NCBI GenBank assembly: GCA_015485385.1
Contig: WFTS01000103.1
Span: 1 to 41,077, forward strand
Length of the DNA: 41,077 bases
Reading direction: 5' to 3'
Source: Kordiimonadales bacterium
Lineage (GTDB): Bacteria > Pseudomonadota > Alphaproteobacteria > Sphingomonadales > Kordiimonadaceae
The notes under the pieces are model-generated. The model was not told where the DNA came from, did no database searches, and saw nothing but the letters and a program-made list of their open reading frames with translations. Numbering within the stretch: position 1 is the first letter of the stretch; each line of letters begins with the position of its first letter. A program made the translations under genes and the position numbers. Below are positions 9,174 to 16,991 of the stretch, one piece after another.

Positions 9174-10586
9174 ATGAGCGATCTTACGGCCCCAAATAAA
9201 TTATTTGCGAAGTCTCCGCGCATCTTCCCAAAACGAGTTTGGGGTCGGTTTCGCCAGATCAAATGGGTTGCCATGGTTGTTTTACTTGGCATCTATTATT
9301 TAACGCCGTTCCTTAGGTGGGACCGGGGTGAACATGCACCGGACCAGGCAATTCTGTTTGATATGGTGCATCAGCGCGCTTATTTTTTCTATATAGACCT
9401 GTGGCCGCAGGAAGTTTTTTACTTAGCTGGCATCATGATACTTGCAGCCTTCGGCTTATTCTTTGTGACCAGCCTTTTTGGCCGTGTATGGTGTGGCTAT
9501 GCGTGCCCTCAAACGGTTTGGACTGACCTGTTTGTCTGGGTCGAGCGAATTGTTCAAGGGGACCGTGTAAAGCGTGTGAAACTTCATAATGCCCCTTGGT
9601 CATTTGAAAAAATATGGAAAATGGCTTTAACGCATACACTGTGGCTACTTATCGGCCTGATGACAGGTGGGGCCTGGGTCTTTTATTTCAACGATGCCCC
9701 CACGTTATTAGAACAGATAATGCTATTCGAAGTGCCATGGCCTGTTTTGGTTTGGATCATATCCCTGACACTATCAACATATCTTATGGCCGGATTTGCC
9801 CGTAACCAAGTGTGCACATATATGTGCCCATATGCGCGCTTCCAATCTGCAATGTTTGACAAAAACACGCTTATCATCAGCTATGACGAACAACGTGGCG
9901 AACCTCGCGGGAAAAAGAAGAAAGACGAAAGTTGGGAAAATAGAGGACACTGTGTTGATTGCACTGCCTGCGTTCAGGTATGCCCTATGGGTATTGATAT
10001 TAGAGACGGCCTGCAAATGGAATGCATCGCCTGCGGCTTATGTATCGATGCCTGCGACAATGTAATGGATAAATTAGAGCTCCCAAGAAATCTTATTCGT
10101 TATGACACCTCGCTTCAACAAGAGGCCCGGATAGAAGGGTCTGCTGAACAAACAAAATTAGTAAGACCACGCACCATATATTATGCTTTACTCCTTACTT
10201 TTATTGGCTCATTGATGGCCTATGGATTATTGAGCCGTAGTGACACTGAAATACATGTCTTGCGCGATAGAAATCCCCTATTTGTACAGCTTTCCGACGG
10301 GACAATCCGAAACGGCTATGCCATAAAAATTCTCAATAAAAGTTATCAGGACAAGGTATATAAATTAACTGTCCAGGGCCTTGATGACATGACTATCAAA
10401 ATCCAAGGGATTGGCAATGTAACTGCAAATGCTTTGCCTGTTTATGCAGATAGCGTGGGGCACTTTCGTATATTTATAACTGCTCCAAAAGCCAGCGATG
10501 CTCGTACTGACATAGAATTCAAGTTGCAACCACTTGATGGCGGCGACAGCGGTACATACAGCAGTATTTTTACGAGCGGAAAATAA
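9174..10586 (+). CDS. ccoG: cbb3 oxidase assembly protein CcoG (polyferredoxin-like, copper reduction)
   Basis: A 470-residue inner-membrane ferredoxin-like protein needed for cbb3 maturation. The family is described as reducing Cu(II) for delivery to CcoN. Seen: several membrane helices, the cysteine motif VWCGYACPQTVWTD, a second CTYMCPYARFQ segment, and two [4Fe-4S] ferredoxin motifs in CVDCTACVQVCPMGID and CIACGLCIDACD around residues 260-300. A C-terminal Ig-like periplasmic domain follows the last helix. Length fits the family. It lies directly after ccoP and two bases before ccoH, as in the standard ccoNOQP-GHIS order. Confidence 0.95.
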   Translation: MSDLTAPNKLFAKSPRIFPKRVWGRFRQIKWVAMVVLLGIYYLTPFLRWDRGEHAPDQAILFDMVHQRAYFFYIDLWPQEVFYLAGIMILAAFGLFFVTSLFGRVWCGYACPQTVWTDLFVWVERIVQGDRVKRVKLHNAPWSFEKIWKMALTHTLWLLIGLMTGGAWVFYFNDAPTLLEQIMLFEVPWPVLVWIISLTLSTYLMAGFARNQVCTYMCPYARFQSAMFDKNTLIISYDEQRGEPRGKKKKDESWENRGHCVDCTACVQVCPMGIDIRDGLQMECIACGLCIDACDNVMDKLELPRNLIRYDTSLQQEARIEGSAEQTKLVRPRTIYYALLLTFIGSLMAYGLLSRSDTEIHVLRDRNPLFVQLSDGTIRNGYAIKILNKSYQDKVYKLTVQGLDDMTIKIQGIGNVTANALPVYADSVGHFRIFITAPKASDARTDIEFKLQPLDGGDSGTYSSIFTSGK

Positions 10587-10589
10587 ACA

Positions 10590-11081
10590 ATGCACATCAC
10601 GTCTTCGGGTCCACGAAAGTCGGACAAATATATCCCTTGGTATTTTGTGGGATTTTTCGCTCTACTGTTCATCTGGGACGGTTATTTTACCTACTTAGCA
10701 ACCAGCACATTTACCGGTGTCGTTGAAGACCATACCTATAACAGGGGCAAAAACTATAATCAGACGATCGCAGCCAGCGATGCTCAGGCGGCTTTAGGAT
10801 GGAAAAGCATTCTTACACTTCAAAGTGATGATGCCCAACTGATATTCAAGCTAAGAGATGCTGACGGCAATGCCATTTCGGGCGCCAAAGTGGTGGCATT
10901 CTTTTTTCGACCAACACAGGCTGGCGGCGACACTTTAAAACCGTTAACAGAGACCAACAGCGGAACGTATCAAATAAACACAGTCGGAACTGCACCCGGC
11001 CAGTGGGATGTAAGGATTTTTGTGCAATGGAAGCAGCTACGATACCAGATGTCAAAGCGAATTGTCGTCCCCAACCGGTGA
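10590..11081 (+). CDS. ccoH: cbb3 oxidase assembly protein CcoH/FixH
   Basis: A 163-residue protein of the FixH family, with one N-terminal membrane helix (YFVGFFALLFIWDGYFTYLA) and a periplasmic beta-sandwich domain. It contains the family segment YNRGKNYNQTIAASDAQAALGWK and ends in GQWDVRIFVQWKQLRYQMSKRIVVPN. It is thought to interact with the cbb3 complex and the copper ATPase CcoI during assembly. The 3' end overlaps the likely ccoI start by 55 bases, in another frame. This is a typical place and size for ccoH. Confidence 0.93.
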   Translation: MHITSSGPRKSDKYIPWYFVGFFALLFIWDGYFTYLATSTFTGVVEDHTYNRGKNYNQTIAASDAQAALGWKSILTLQSDDAQLIFKLRDADGNAISGAKVVAFFFRPTQAGGDTLKPLTETNSGTYQINTVGTAPGQWDVRIFVQWKQLRYQMSKRIVVPNR

Positions 11082-13336
11082 GATGCAAACATTGCGGCGC
11101 TGTCACAAAAGAAAGTACGGACTTTTGCTGTGGCGGCTGTGAAGCTGCTTTTGTCAAAAGCCAAGCGAAGAATAGCCTGACCCACTTTTCTGCCACCGCC
11201 ACAAATGAAAAGGCCAACACCTATACACTTGAACTTGGTGTGGAAGGTGTTCATTGCGCGTCCTGCATCCGGCTGATTGAAAATGCACTCACGGCACACC
11301 CGGATATTACCGCCGCGCGTGTCAACATGAGCACGGAACGTCTAACATTTTCGTGGACTGGGGCTCGTGATCGCGGGGACGAACTCGCCGCTGAAATCGA
11401 AGCCCTCGGTTATAAGCTTTATGACATAACAACAAAAGATCGCACCTCATCTGCGACTGATGTGGAAAAAGAACTCATCAAAGCAATTGCCGTCGCCGGA
11501 TTTGCAGCTGGTAATTTAATGCTGTTATCTGTCGGGCTTTGGTCGTCCACCGCAGAAGCGATGGGTCTTGCAACACGCGAGCTATTCCACTGGATTTCGG
11601 CACTGATAGCCTTGCCAACAGTGATCTATTCTGGGCGTCCATTTTTCCGGTCGGCTTTTAAAGTGCTAAAATCAGGCCACACAAATATGGATGTGCCTAT
11701 ATCTTTGGCTGTAATATTAGCGTGCGCCATGAGCATCTCAGAGATCATACGCGGCGGCGAGCATGTTTATTTTGACTCCGCTGTTATGCTTTTATTTTTC
11801 CTTTTGATTGGGCGTTACCTAGATGCGCGTGCCAAAGGAAAAGCTCGGCAGTCAGCCTCTATCCTGTTGTCCAAACTTGCTGGTACCGCAACCGTTTACG
11901 AAGGCGGACTGCTTGTGCGGCGCCCAGTGAAAGAACTTAAAAGCGGAATGCGGGTTCTTGTTGCTGCGGGTGAAAATATCCCAGCCGACGGGACAATCGT
12001 GAAAGGCGAGAGCGAAATTGATCAATCCTTGATCAACGGCGAAACACTACCCGCACATGCTAAAATTGGTTCACAAGTCTTTGCAGGCACGACAAATTTA
12101 CTAGGCCCGATAGAACTGATCACCGATAAAGTATCAAGCAAAAGCTTGTTAAGTGAAATTGTCCGTATGATGGAAGTGGCTGAGCAAGGCGCCGCCAAAT
12201 ATGTACGCCTAGCTGATCGCGCTGCATCGCTATATACCCCGCTAGTGCATGCCCTAGCGGCACTGACATTCATTGGCTGGTGGCTCATCATGCAGGCACC
12301 GTGGCAAGTCTCTTTGTTACATGCAGTAACGGTATTGATCATCACCTGTCCGTGCGCGCTAGGGCTGGCTGTGCCTGTTGTGCAAGTCTTGGCAAGCGGA
12401 GAACTATTAAAGGATGGTATCCTTTTAAAATCTGGTGACGCGTTAGAGCGCCTAGCCGGAGTAGACACTATTGTGTTTGACAAAACAGGTACGCTTACAC
12501 TTGGCCATCCACAGCTTACAAATGGGACTTACACACAGGACCAGCTTAAACTAGCGGCATCTCTTGCTGCTCATAGCCGTCACCCCCTCTCAAAGGCCTT
12601 GGTGGAGGCTTACAAAGGTGAATTGATCCCGCTCACTGTCGAGGAGCTGTCCGGTAAGGGGCTGGCCTCAGAACTAAACGGAGTAACCCTTCAGCTTGGA
12701 AGCAGACGTTGGTGTGGCCCAGACGATAAGACAAGGGCATCCGAACTTGAGCTGTGGCTGGCAGAAAATGGCAATCCGGTTGCCCACTTTGAGTTTGCAG
12801 ACAAACTACGCCCAGATGCGGAGCAAACCATTCGCCAAATTCACCAGATGGGGCTTAGGTCCGTTCTTTTGTCTGGCGACAGGGAAATAACAGCTACAAA
12901 TGTCGCGCGCGCACTTGGTATCCCAGAAGTTATTGCAGAGGTATCACCAACTGAAAAATGCGCCTATCTCAACGAGCTTAAATCACATGGCAAAAATGTG
13001 CTTATGGTTGGTGATGGCCTGAATGATGCCCCTGCTCTCGCTGCGGCTGATGCTTCTATGTCACCGTCAACAGCAATAGATATCGCCCAAAATACCGCTG
13101 ACATAATTTTCCAAGGCGACGCTTTGGCGCCGGTACTAAAAACTCTTAAAATAGCCCGGCGCAGCACGAAATTAGTGCATCAAAATTTTGGACTGGCTAT
13201 TATTTATAATATTATCGCAGTTCCACTTGCGATTGCTGGCTTTGTGACGCCGCTTATTGCTGCGGCAGCCATGTCTGGTTCATCGCTTATGGTGATACTG
13301 AATGCCTTTCGGCTGAAGAAACGGGCTAAATTCTGA
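11027..13336 (+). CDS. ccoI: Copper-transporting P1B-type ATPase CcoI/FixI
   Basis: A P-type ATPase that moves copper across the inner membrane for Cu-B of the cbb3 oxidase. About 769 residues. Order: an N-terminal cysteine-rich metal-binding segment (CKHCGAV...FCCGGCEAAF); a heavy-metal-associated domain with GVHCASCIRLIE; membrane helices; the actuator motif with SLINGETLP; the transport motif ITCPCALGLAVP; the phosphorylation site FDKTGTLTLGH; and the hinge GDGLNDAPALAAAD. The start at ATG 11027 is preferred (AAGGAT upstream). A start at 11003 is possible. It overlaps ccoH by 55 bases, longer than usual but with both frames clearly coding. ccoS follows with a one-base TGATG overlap. Confidence 0.95.
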   Translation: MEAATIPDVKANCRPQPVRCKHCGAVTKESTDFCCGGCEAAFVKSQAKNSLTHFSATATNEKANTYTLELGVEGVHCASCIRLIENALTAHPDITAARVNMSTERLTFSWTGARDRGDELAAEIEALGYKLYDITTKDRTSSATDVEKELIKAIAVAGFAAGNLMLLSVGLWSSTAEAMGLATRELFHWISALIALPTVIYSGRPFFRSAFKVLKSGHTNMDVPISLAVILACAMSISEIIRGGEHVYFDSAVMLLFFLLIGRYLDARAKGKARQSASILLSKLAGTATVYEGGLLVRRPVKELKSGMRVLVAAGENIPADGTIVKGESEIDQSLINGETLPAHAKIGSQVFAGTTNLLGPIELITDKVSSKSLLSEIVRMMEVAEQGAAKYVRLADRAASLYTPLVHALAALTFIGWWLIMQAPWQVSLLHAVTVLIITCPCALGLAVPVVQVLASGELLKDGILLKSGDALERLAGVDTIVFDKTGTLTLGHPQLTNGTYTQDQLKLAASLAAHSRHPLSKALVEAYKGELIPLTVEELSGKGLASELNGVTLQLGSRRWCGPDDKTRASELELWLAENGNPVAHFEFADKLRPDAEQTIRQIHQMGLRSVLLSGDREITATNVARALGIPEVIAEVSPTEKCAYLNELKSHGKNVLMVGDGLNDAPALAAADASMSPSTAIDIAQNTADIIFQGDALAPVLKTLKIARRSTKLVHQNFGLAIIYNIIAVPLAIAGFVTPLIAAAAMSGSSLMVILNAFRLKKRAKF

Positions 13337-13521
13337 TGGATATTCTGCTTTTTCTCATACCGGTTGCGCTTGCACTTGGTGGTATCGGGTTAGCAGCCTT
13401 TTTATGGACGATGAAAAACAATCAATATGACGACCTAGAGGGCGCTGCACACCGCATCTTGATGGATGATGAAGAATATAAATCGCCTGAAAAACCACAG
13501 TCCGATAAATCACGGGATTAA
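13336..13521 (+). CDS. ccoS: cbb3 oxidase assembly protein CcoS
   Basis: A 61-residue single-helix protein. The hydrophobic segment ILLFLIPVALALGGIGLAAFLWTM is followed by QYDDLEGAAHRILMDD, the conserved CcoS tail (N/QYDDLEGxAxRIL). CcoS is needed for putting haem b and copper into CcoN. It is the last gene of the cco operon and overlaps ccoI by one base. It converges on hemN, with only six bases between the stop codons, so no separate terminator fits between them. Confidence 0.95.
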   Translation: MDILLFLIPVALALGGIGLAAFLWTMKNNQYDDLEGAAHRILMDDEEYKSPEKPQSDKSRD

Positions 13522-13527
13522 AGGCCG

Positions 13528-14886
13528 TCAAGCCACTTGTGCATGCTGTTTTTTGCTAACTTTGAAATACGCATCGAAGGCCGCACATACCAGCCGCACG
13601 GCTTGTCGCGCATCTTCAGAAACAGTTATTTTAAAGCCATCAATTTGAATTAGGCCATCCTTTTGTAATGGTTCTAGCGATGACACAGCTTCTGCGAACA
13701 TCTGCGGGTCTTGCCCTTCTGCCTTACAAAAAGCGTCTAAATCAATCGCCATATAACACATTAAATGTTCAATCAGCCGCCGACGCATACAGTCATCCTC
13801 ACTTGTCGCTATACCGCGAACTGTTGGCAACATACCAGCGTCTAAGGCCGCAAAATATTCGCGGTTGCTCACTGTATTTTGCAAATAGCCTTCAGGGAGA
13901 GCGCTAATAGCTGACACCCCAAACCCTAGCAGAGTTGATGCATTATCTGTTGAATATCCTTGAAAGTTCCGTGTTAAAGTTTTCTTACGCAACGCAATTG
14001 CCATTGGATCAGTTTGGCGCACAAAATGATCAAGGCCGATTTGTACATACCCCTTATCCGCAAGAGAAATGGTGGCGGCTTCAAACTGGGCTAACCGCGC
14101 TTCTCCGTCCGGCAGCGCAGCCTCGTCAATCAGACGCATATGCTTTTTCATCCAAGGAACATGCGCATAGCCAAACAAAGAAATACGTTCTGCCCCCATA
14201 CCTGCAGCAATGTTTACATTTTCCATCACGCTATCGCTGGTCTGGTGCGGTAAGCCGTATAGTAAATCCATATTGATCTGATAGATGCCATATTCTTTAA
14301 AGGTTTTCATAGCATCATAAATAAGGTGTGCTGGCTGGGCTCTATTAATAGCGTTTTGAACATCCTTGTGAAAATCCTGAACACCAAGGCTCACCCGATT
14401 AACACCTGATTTTTTATAAGCTGCCACTTTCAGTTCATTCAACTCACGGGGATCTATCTCAATTGCGATTTCCGCATCTGGAAGCACCGAAAAAAGACCC
14501 CTCACATGATCCATAAAGTCCCTAAAATCATCGGGTTCAATATAGCTTGGGGACCCCCCCCCAAAGTGAATGTGGGCGACATTAAATTTTTCGCCTAACT
14601 TTGCAGCAACGATCCCTATCTCTTTTTTCAGATAGGCTAAATAATGCGTGACAGGTTCATACTTTTCGCTCGCCTTAGTGTGACATCCACAGTACCAGCA
14701 GATTTTCTTGCAAAATGGGATGTGGAAATAAAGCGATAAGGGCTCATTTTCCGGAATAGCCGACAACCAGCGGGTATGATCCTCCCTGCCAATAGTTGGG
14801 GAAAAATGATTAGCCGTAGGATAACTGGTATAACGTGGCACTTGAAAGTTATGTTTCAGCAGTGCGGATTGGGAGCTTTGTTGCAA
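13528..14886 (-). CDS. hemN: Oxygen-independent coproporphyrinogen III oxidase
   Basis: A 452-residue radical-SAM enzyme that decarboxylates coproporphyrinogen III to protoporphyrinogen IX without oxygen, supplying haem for anaerobic cytochromes. The radical SAM cysteines are in FCKKICWYCGCHTK near residue 60 (C-x3-C-x2-C). The conserved GGGSPSY and EIDPREL segments follow, and the C-terminal HemN domain is present. Length and the N-terminal PRYTSYPTA segment identify true HemN rather than the HemW look-alike. It is served by an Fnr-type site at 14943-14956, centred 63 bp from the start codon, as expected for an anaerobically induced hemN. Confidence 0.96.
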   Translation of the reverse strand: MQQSSQSALLKHNFQVPRYTSYPTANHFSPTIGREDHTRWLSAIPENEPLSLYFHIPFCKKICWYCGCHTKASEKYEPVTHYLAYLKKEIGIVAAKLGEKFNVAHIHFGGGSPSYIEPDDFRDFMDHVRGLFSVLPDAEIAIEIDPRELNELKVAAYKKSGVNRVSLGVQDFHKDVQNAINRAQPAHLIYDAMKTFKEYGIYQINMDLLYGLPHQTSDSVMENVNIAAGMGAERISLFGYAHVPWMKKHMRLIDEAALPDGEARLAQFEAATISLADKGYVQIGLDHFVRQTDPMAIALRKKTLTRNFQGYSTDNASTLLGFGVSAISALPEGYLQNTVSNREYFAALDAGMLPTVRGIATSEDDCMRRRLIEHLMCYMAIDLDAFCKAEGQDPQMFAEAVSSLEPLQKDGLIQIDGFKITVSEDARQAVRLVCAAFDAYFKVSKKQHAQVA

Positions 14887-14942
14887 TGGACGATCCTCGA
14901 ATTCAAGGTCTGCATCCTATGAGGCGTGGCATGTGGGCCGCC

Positions 14943-14956
14943 TTGATGTAAGTCAA
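14943..14956. promoter_or_regulatory. Fnr/Dnr-type site upstream of hemN
   Basis: TTGAT-GTAA-GTCAA is a perfect match to the TTGAY-N4-RTCAA consensus. It lies between the end of the Dnr-like regulator gene (14984) and hemN (start 14886, minus). The site centre is 63 bp from the hemN start codon, a distance repeated at the other minus-strand targets in this window. Confidence 0.87.
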
Positions 14957-14983
14957 ACGATGCATTTGATAATTCACACGATA

Positions 14984-15757
14984 TTATTGAACGGCCTTGT
15001 CCAACTTTTTAACCAAATCCTTGCAAGGATATTCATTTGAACACGCTGCACAGGCAAAATTGGATAATTGATCAATATCCGGAATACGGACGTCTTTGCC
15101 TGTCACCTCAACACCCGTCGCCAAGCGCAATTTATTCAGAGCGCGCGAAAAGGTCTCCCCCTTCATGCCCAGTTGCATCGCGATAAGAGACTTATCATAG
15201 GGTAGAACCACGTCTTTGGCGCCGGAAGGCTGCCCGCGACACAGACGCAACACAAAACACCCAATACGCTGATCGGCCTTTTGCAGTTTCAGGCCTTCAA
15301 CCTCTTTCAACTGCTTTTGACGTTTTCCCGACATAACATTCAGCATGGCTAAGGCTACACTGTGGTTGTTCTTAATAGCCGCTGAAAGCATCGACGAGGG
15401 CATCCGAAGTAATGTTGTCGTTTCAGCAATAGCTGCATTGCAACTGTAGGTCCCGCCTTCAAGTAACGCTAATTCACCAATAAACTGCCCTCTGGTCGCC
15501 AGATCAATAACCGCTTCTTCGCCGTCAAGTGTCTCTCTGAATATCTTCACCCAACCTGATAGCACCAAATAAAACCAATCGGCCTTATCACCTTGCAGGT
15601 GCAATATCGTCCCTTTTTCTAATTCAACTTTTTGGCTGGCCGCAAAAAGCCCATAGGCCTCCTGATCTGACATTGCCTGAAACAACTCAGTTTCTTGCAG
15701 TGCGCTTAAGGAAGTCTGTTGATTGGCGATTGTTGGTTTGATACCCGTCATCTCCAT
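14984..15757 (-). CDS. Crp/Fnr-family regulator, Dnr/NarR-like, without N-terminal Fe-S cysteines
   Basis: A 257-residue transcription regulator. An N-terminal cyclic-nucleotide-binding-type beta barrel (about residues 25-140), a dimer helix and a winged helix-turn-helix (about 165-230) are seen. The recognition helix carries GETFSRALNKL, the E-x-x-S-R pattern of Fnr-type proteins that read TTGAT half sites. There is no cysteine cluster at the N-terminus, so an Fnr-like [4Fe-4S] oxygen sensor is not expected there. This resembles the Dnr/NarR/NnrR branch. Unusually, the C-terminus carries CAACSNEYPC (C-x2-C-x5-C), which might bind metal or act as a redox switch. Likely targets are the seven palindromes in this window. 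It lies between usp and hemN on the same strand. Confidence 0.9.
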   Translation of the reverse strand: MEMTGIKPTIANQQTSLSALQETELFQAMSDQEAYGLFAASQKVELEKGTILHLQGDKADWFYLVLSGWVKIFRETLDGEEAVIDLATRGQFIGELALLEGGTYSCNAAIAETTTLLRMPSSMLSAAIKNNHSVALAMLNVMSGKRQKQLKEVEGLKLQKADQRIGCFVLRLCRGQPSGAKDVVLPYDKSLIAMQLGMKGETFSRALNKLRLATGVEVTGKDVRIPDIDQLSNFACAACSNEYPCKDLVKKLDKAVQ

Positions 15758-15787
15758 AGTCTAGATCCTACCGTTTCTCATATTGTT

Positions 15788-15807
15788 AATACTAAATCGG
15801 TAGTATT
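15788..15807. promoter_or_regulatory. Inverted repeat upstream of the Dnr-like regulator gene
   Basis: The arms AATACT and AGTATT flank an 8-base spacer, 31-50 bp upstream of the start codon at 15757. It is not an Fnr-type site. A second perfect palindrome, ATGTATCATACAT, is at 15852-15864. Either could be an operator or simply part of an AT-rich promoter. No binding protein can be named. Confidence 0.35.
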
Positions 15808-15949
15808 ATCGAACCCATGTGACATATGCGCACATCACGAACAGCTGATATATGTATCATACATCAGAACTTAACACGAGCTTCCAGCACAGCCCCATAG
15901 CCAGTGACGAAGCAGCACTCTATCCACGATTAGATCAAGTCGTTATCTT

Positions 15950-16390
15950 TTAAGGCACCAATACAATTGGCACGCCGGCCGTATGCGCCAAAGAATTTGC
16001 AACACTGCCAAGCACCAAATCAGCGAGACGCGAACGCCCTCGTCTGCCAACAAAAATCATTGTTGCTTTTTCTTTCTTTGCAACCTTGTGAATTAATTCT
16101 ACAGGGTGCCCCCAACTAAACTCACAGGAAATATCCACACCGCTATCCCCGTGTTTTTCCAATATGGGATTAAGGATGCTGTCCCTAGCAAAATTCTCTT
16201 CTTCCTGTTTTTCAATAGGGCGATGCGCCACTTCATCTAGGGTCATAGGTGTATAACCCGACCAAGGAATGACCGTTATTAAGCGCACTGAAGCACCAGT
16301 TTGTTTGGCGAGGCGCACGGCACACTCAGCTGCGCGTGTACCCCACTCACTCCCGTCGATGGCCACAAGATAGAGTTGACGATTTGGCAT
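15950..16390 (-). CDS. Universal stress protein (UspA family)
   Basis: A 146-residue single-domain universal stress protein. It begins MPNRQLYLVAIDGSEWG, the usual first strand with the Asp of the nucleotide site. Near the end it has GRRGRSRLADLVLGS, which fits the ATP-binding G-x2-G-x9-G-S signature, and it finishes PIVLVP. The start at 16390 is chosen because GGAG lies nine bases upstream. A longer frame reaching 16462 would run through the Fnr-type site at 16449-16462 and adds non-family residues. USPs of this kind are often induced by low oxygen through Fnr-type proteins. Here the site is centred 65 bp upstream. It is divergent from the channel gene. Confidence 0.9.
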   Translation of the reverse strand: MPNRQLYLVAIDGSEWGTRAAECAVRLAKQTGASVRLITVIPWSGYTPMTLDEVAHRPIEKQEEENFARDSILNPILEKHGDSGVDISCEFSWGHPVELIHKVAKKEKATMIFVGRRGRSRLADLVLGSVANSLAHTAGVPIVLVP

Positions 16391-16448
16391 GACACTTCTC
16401 CTGTTTAGATGACATATAATATCTGTAAATGGGCTACAGATGACTTCC

Positions 16449-16462
16449 TTGACAGAGGTCAA
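16449..16462. promoter_or_regulatory. Fnr/Dnr-type site between usp and the channel gene
   Basis: TTGAC-AGAG-GTCAA is a perfect TTGAY-N4-RTCAA palindrome. Its centre is 65 bp from the usp start (16390, minus) and 79 bp from the preferred start of the channel gene (16535, plus). One site could therefore serve both divergent genes. Confidence 0.87.
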
Positions 16463-16534
16463 GTATGATAAAGAGACTAGAATAGTATCCGTTGTAGACT
16501 AAAAAACAGTTTGAACAAAATTAAGAGGCCAGAG

Positions 16535-16978
16535 ATGACCATACTGCATCAAATTGCTATTGGTTCAGTTGTTATTTGCCTTTCCATTGTTGTGGAAGGC
16601 ATTTTCATTATGATCGCAACCAACACATTGCAGCATTTGAATAAGTGGCTTGAAAAAGGGCGGCGAGCCCCCAAAATGGCGCTGGCAATTATCTCGATAA
16701 CCCTATGGCTTTTGGCTGCACACAGTATAGCTGTATGGATGTGGGCATTTACCTATTACTGGCTTGGTACATTTGCCACACTTGAACCCGCCCTGTATTT
16801 TTCCATCGTTTCTTTTACGACACTTGGCTTTGGTGATATAATTTTACCTGTTGAAACGCGTCTGCTTTCAGGATTATCAGCCGCCAATGGCATGATAGCC
16901 TTCGGCCTAAGCACCGCTTTTTTAGTTGAGGTTCTAATTCGCATCAGAAAGGCCCACCTAGCTGGCGGGCCTCTCTAA
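16535..16978 (+). CDS. Two-helix ion channel family protein (K+ channel-like)
   Basis: A 147-residue membrane protein. An N-terminal helix (IAIGSVVICLSIVVEGIFIMIA) and another around residues 45-75 precede the pore loop SIVSFTTLGFGDIILP. TTLGFGD resembles the K+ selectivity filter T-x-G-Y/F-G-D. A last helix (GLSAANGMIAFGLSTAFLVEVLI) follows. This fits the ion channel family Ion_trans_2. Which ion it carries is not shown. The start is ATG 16535, with AAGAGG before it. An upstream in-frame TTG at 16511 lacks a ribosome site. No regulatory RCK domain is present. Sharing an Fnr-type site with usp suggests induction at low oxygen. It converges on the porin gene, with 13 bases between the stop codons. 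Confidence 0.82.
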   Translation: MTILHQIAIGSVVICLSIVVEGIFIMIATNTLQHLNKWLEKGRRAPKMALAIISITLWLLAAHSIAVWMWAFTYYWLGTFATLEPALYFSIVSFTTLGFGDIILPVETRLLSGLSAANGMIAFGLSTAFLVEVLIRIRKAHLAGGPL

Positions 16979-16991
16979 GCTATTGTTTTAA

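Noticed and set aside
15925-15938. Possible eighth Fnr-type site (CACGATTAGATCAA)
   Set aside because: Only one half site (ATCAA) matches; the other half does not resemble TTGAY.
16391-16462. N-terminal extension of the universal stress protein
   Set aside because: It would code through the perfect Fnr-type site and lacks a ribosome site; the start at 16390 has GGAG and the family N-terminus.
16949-16973. AGGCCC/GGGCCT stem at the end of the channel gene as terminator
   Set aside because: The stem is short and no T-run follows directly.
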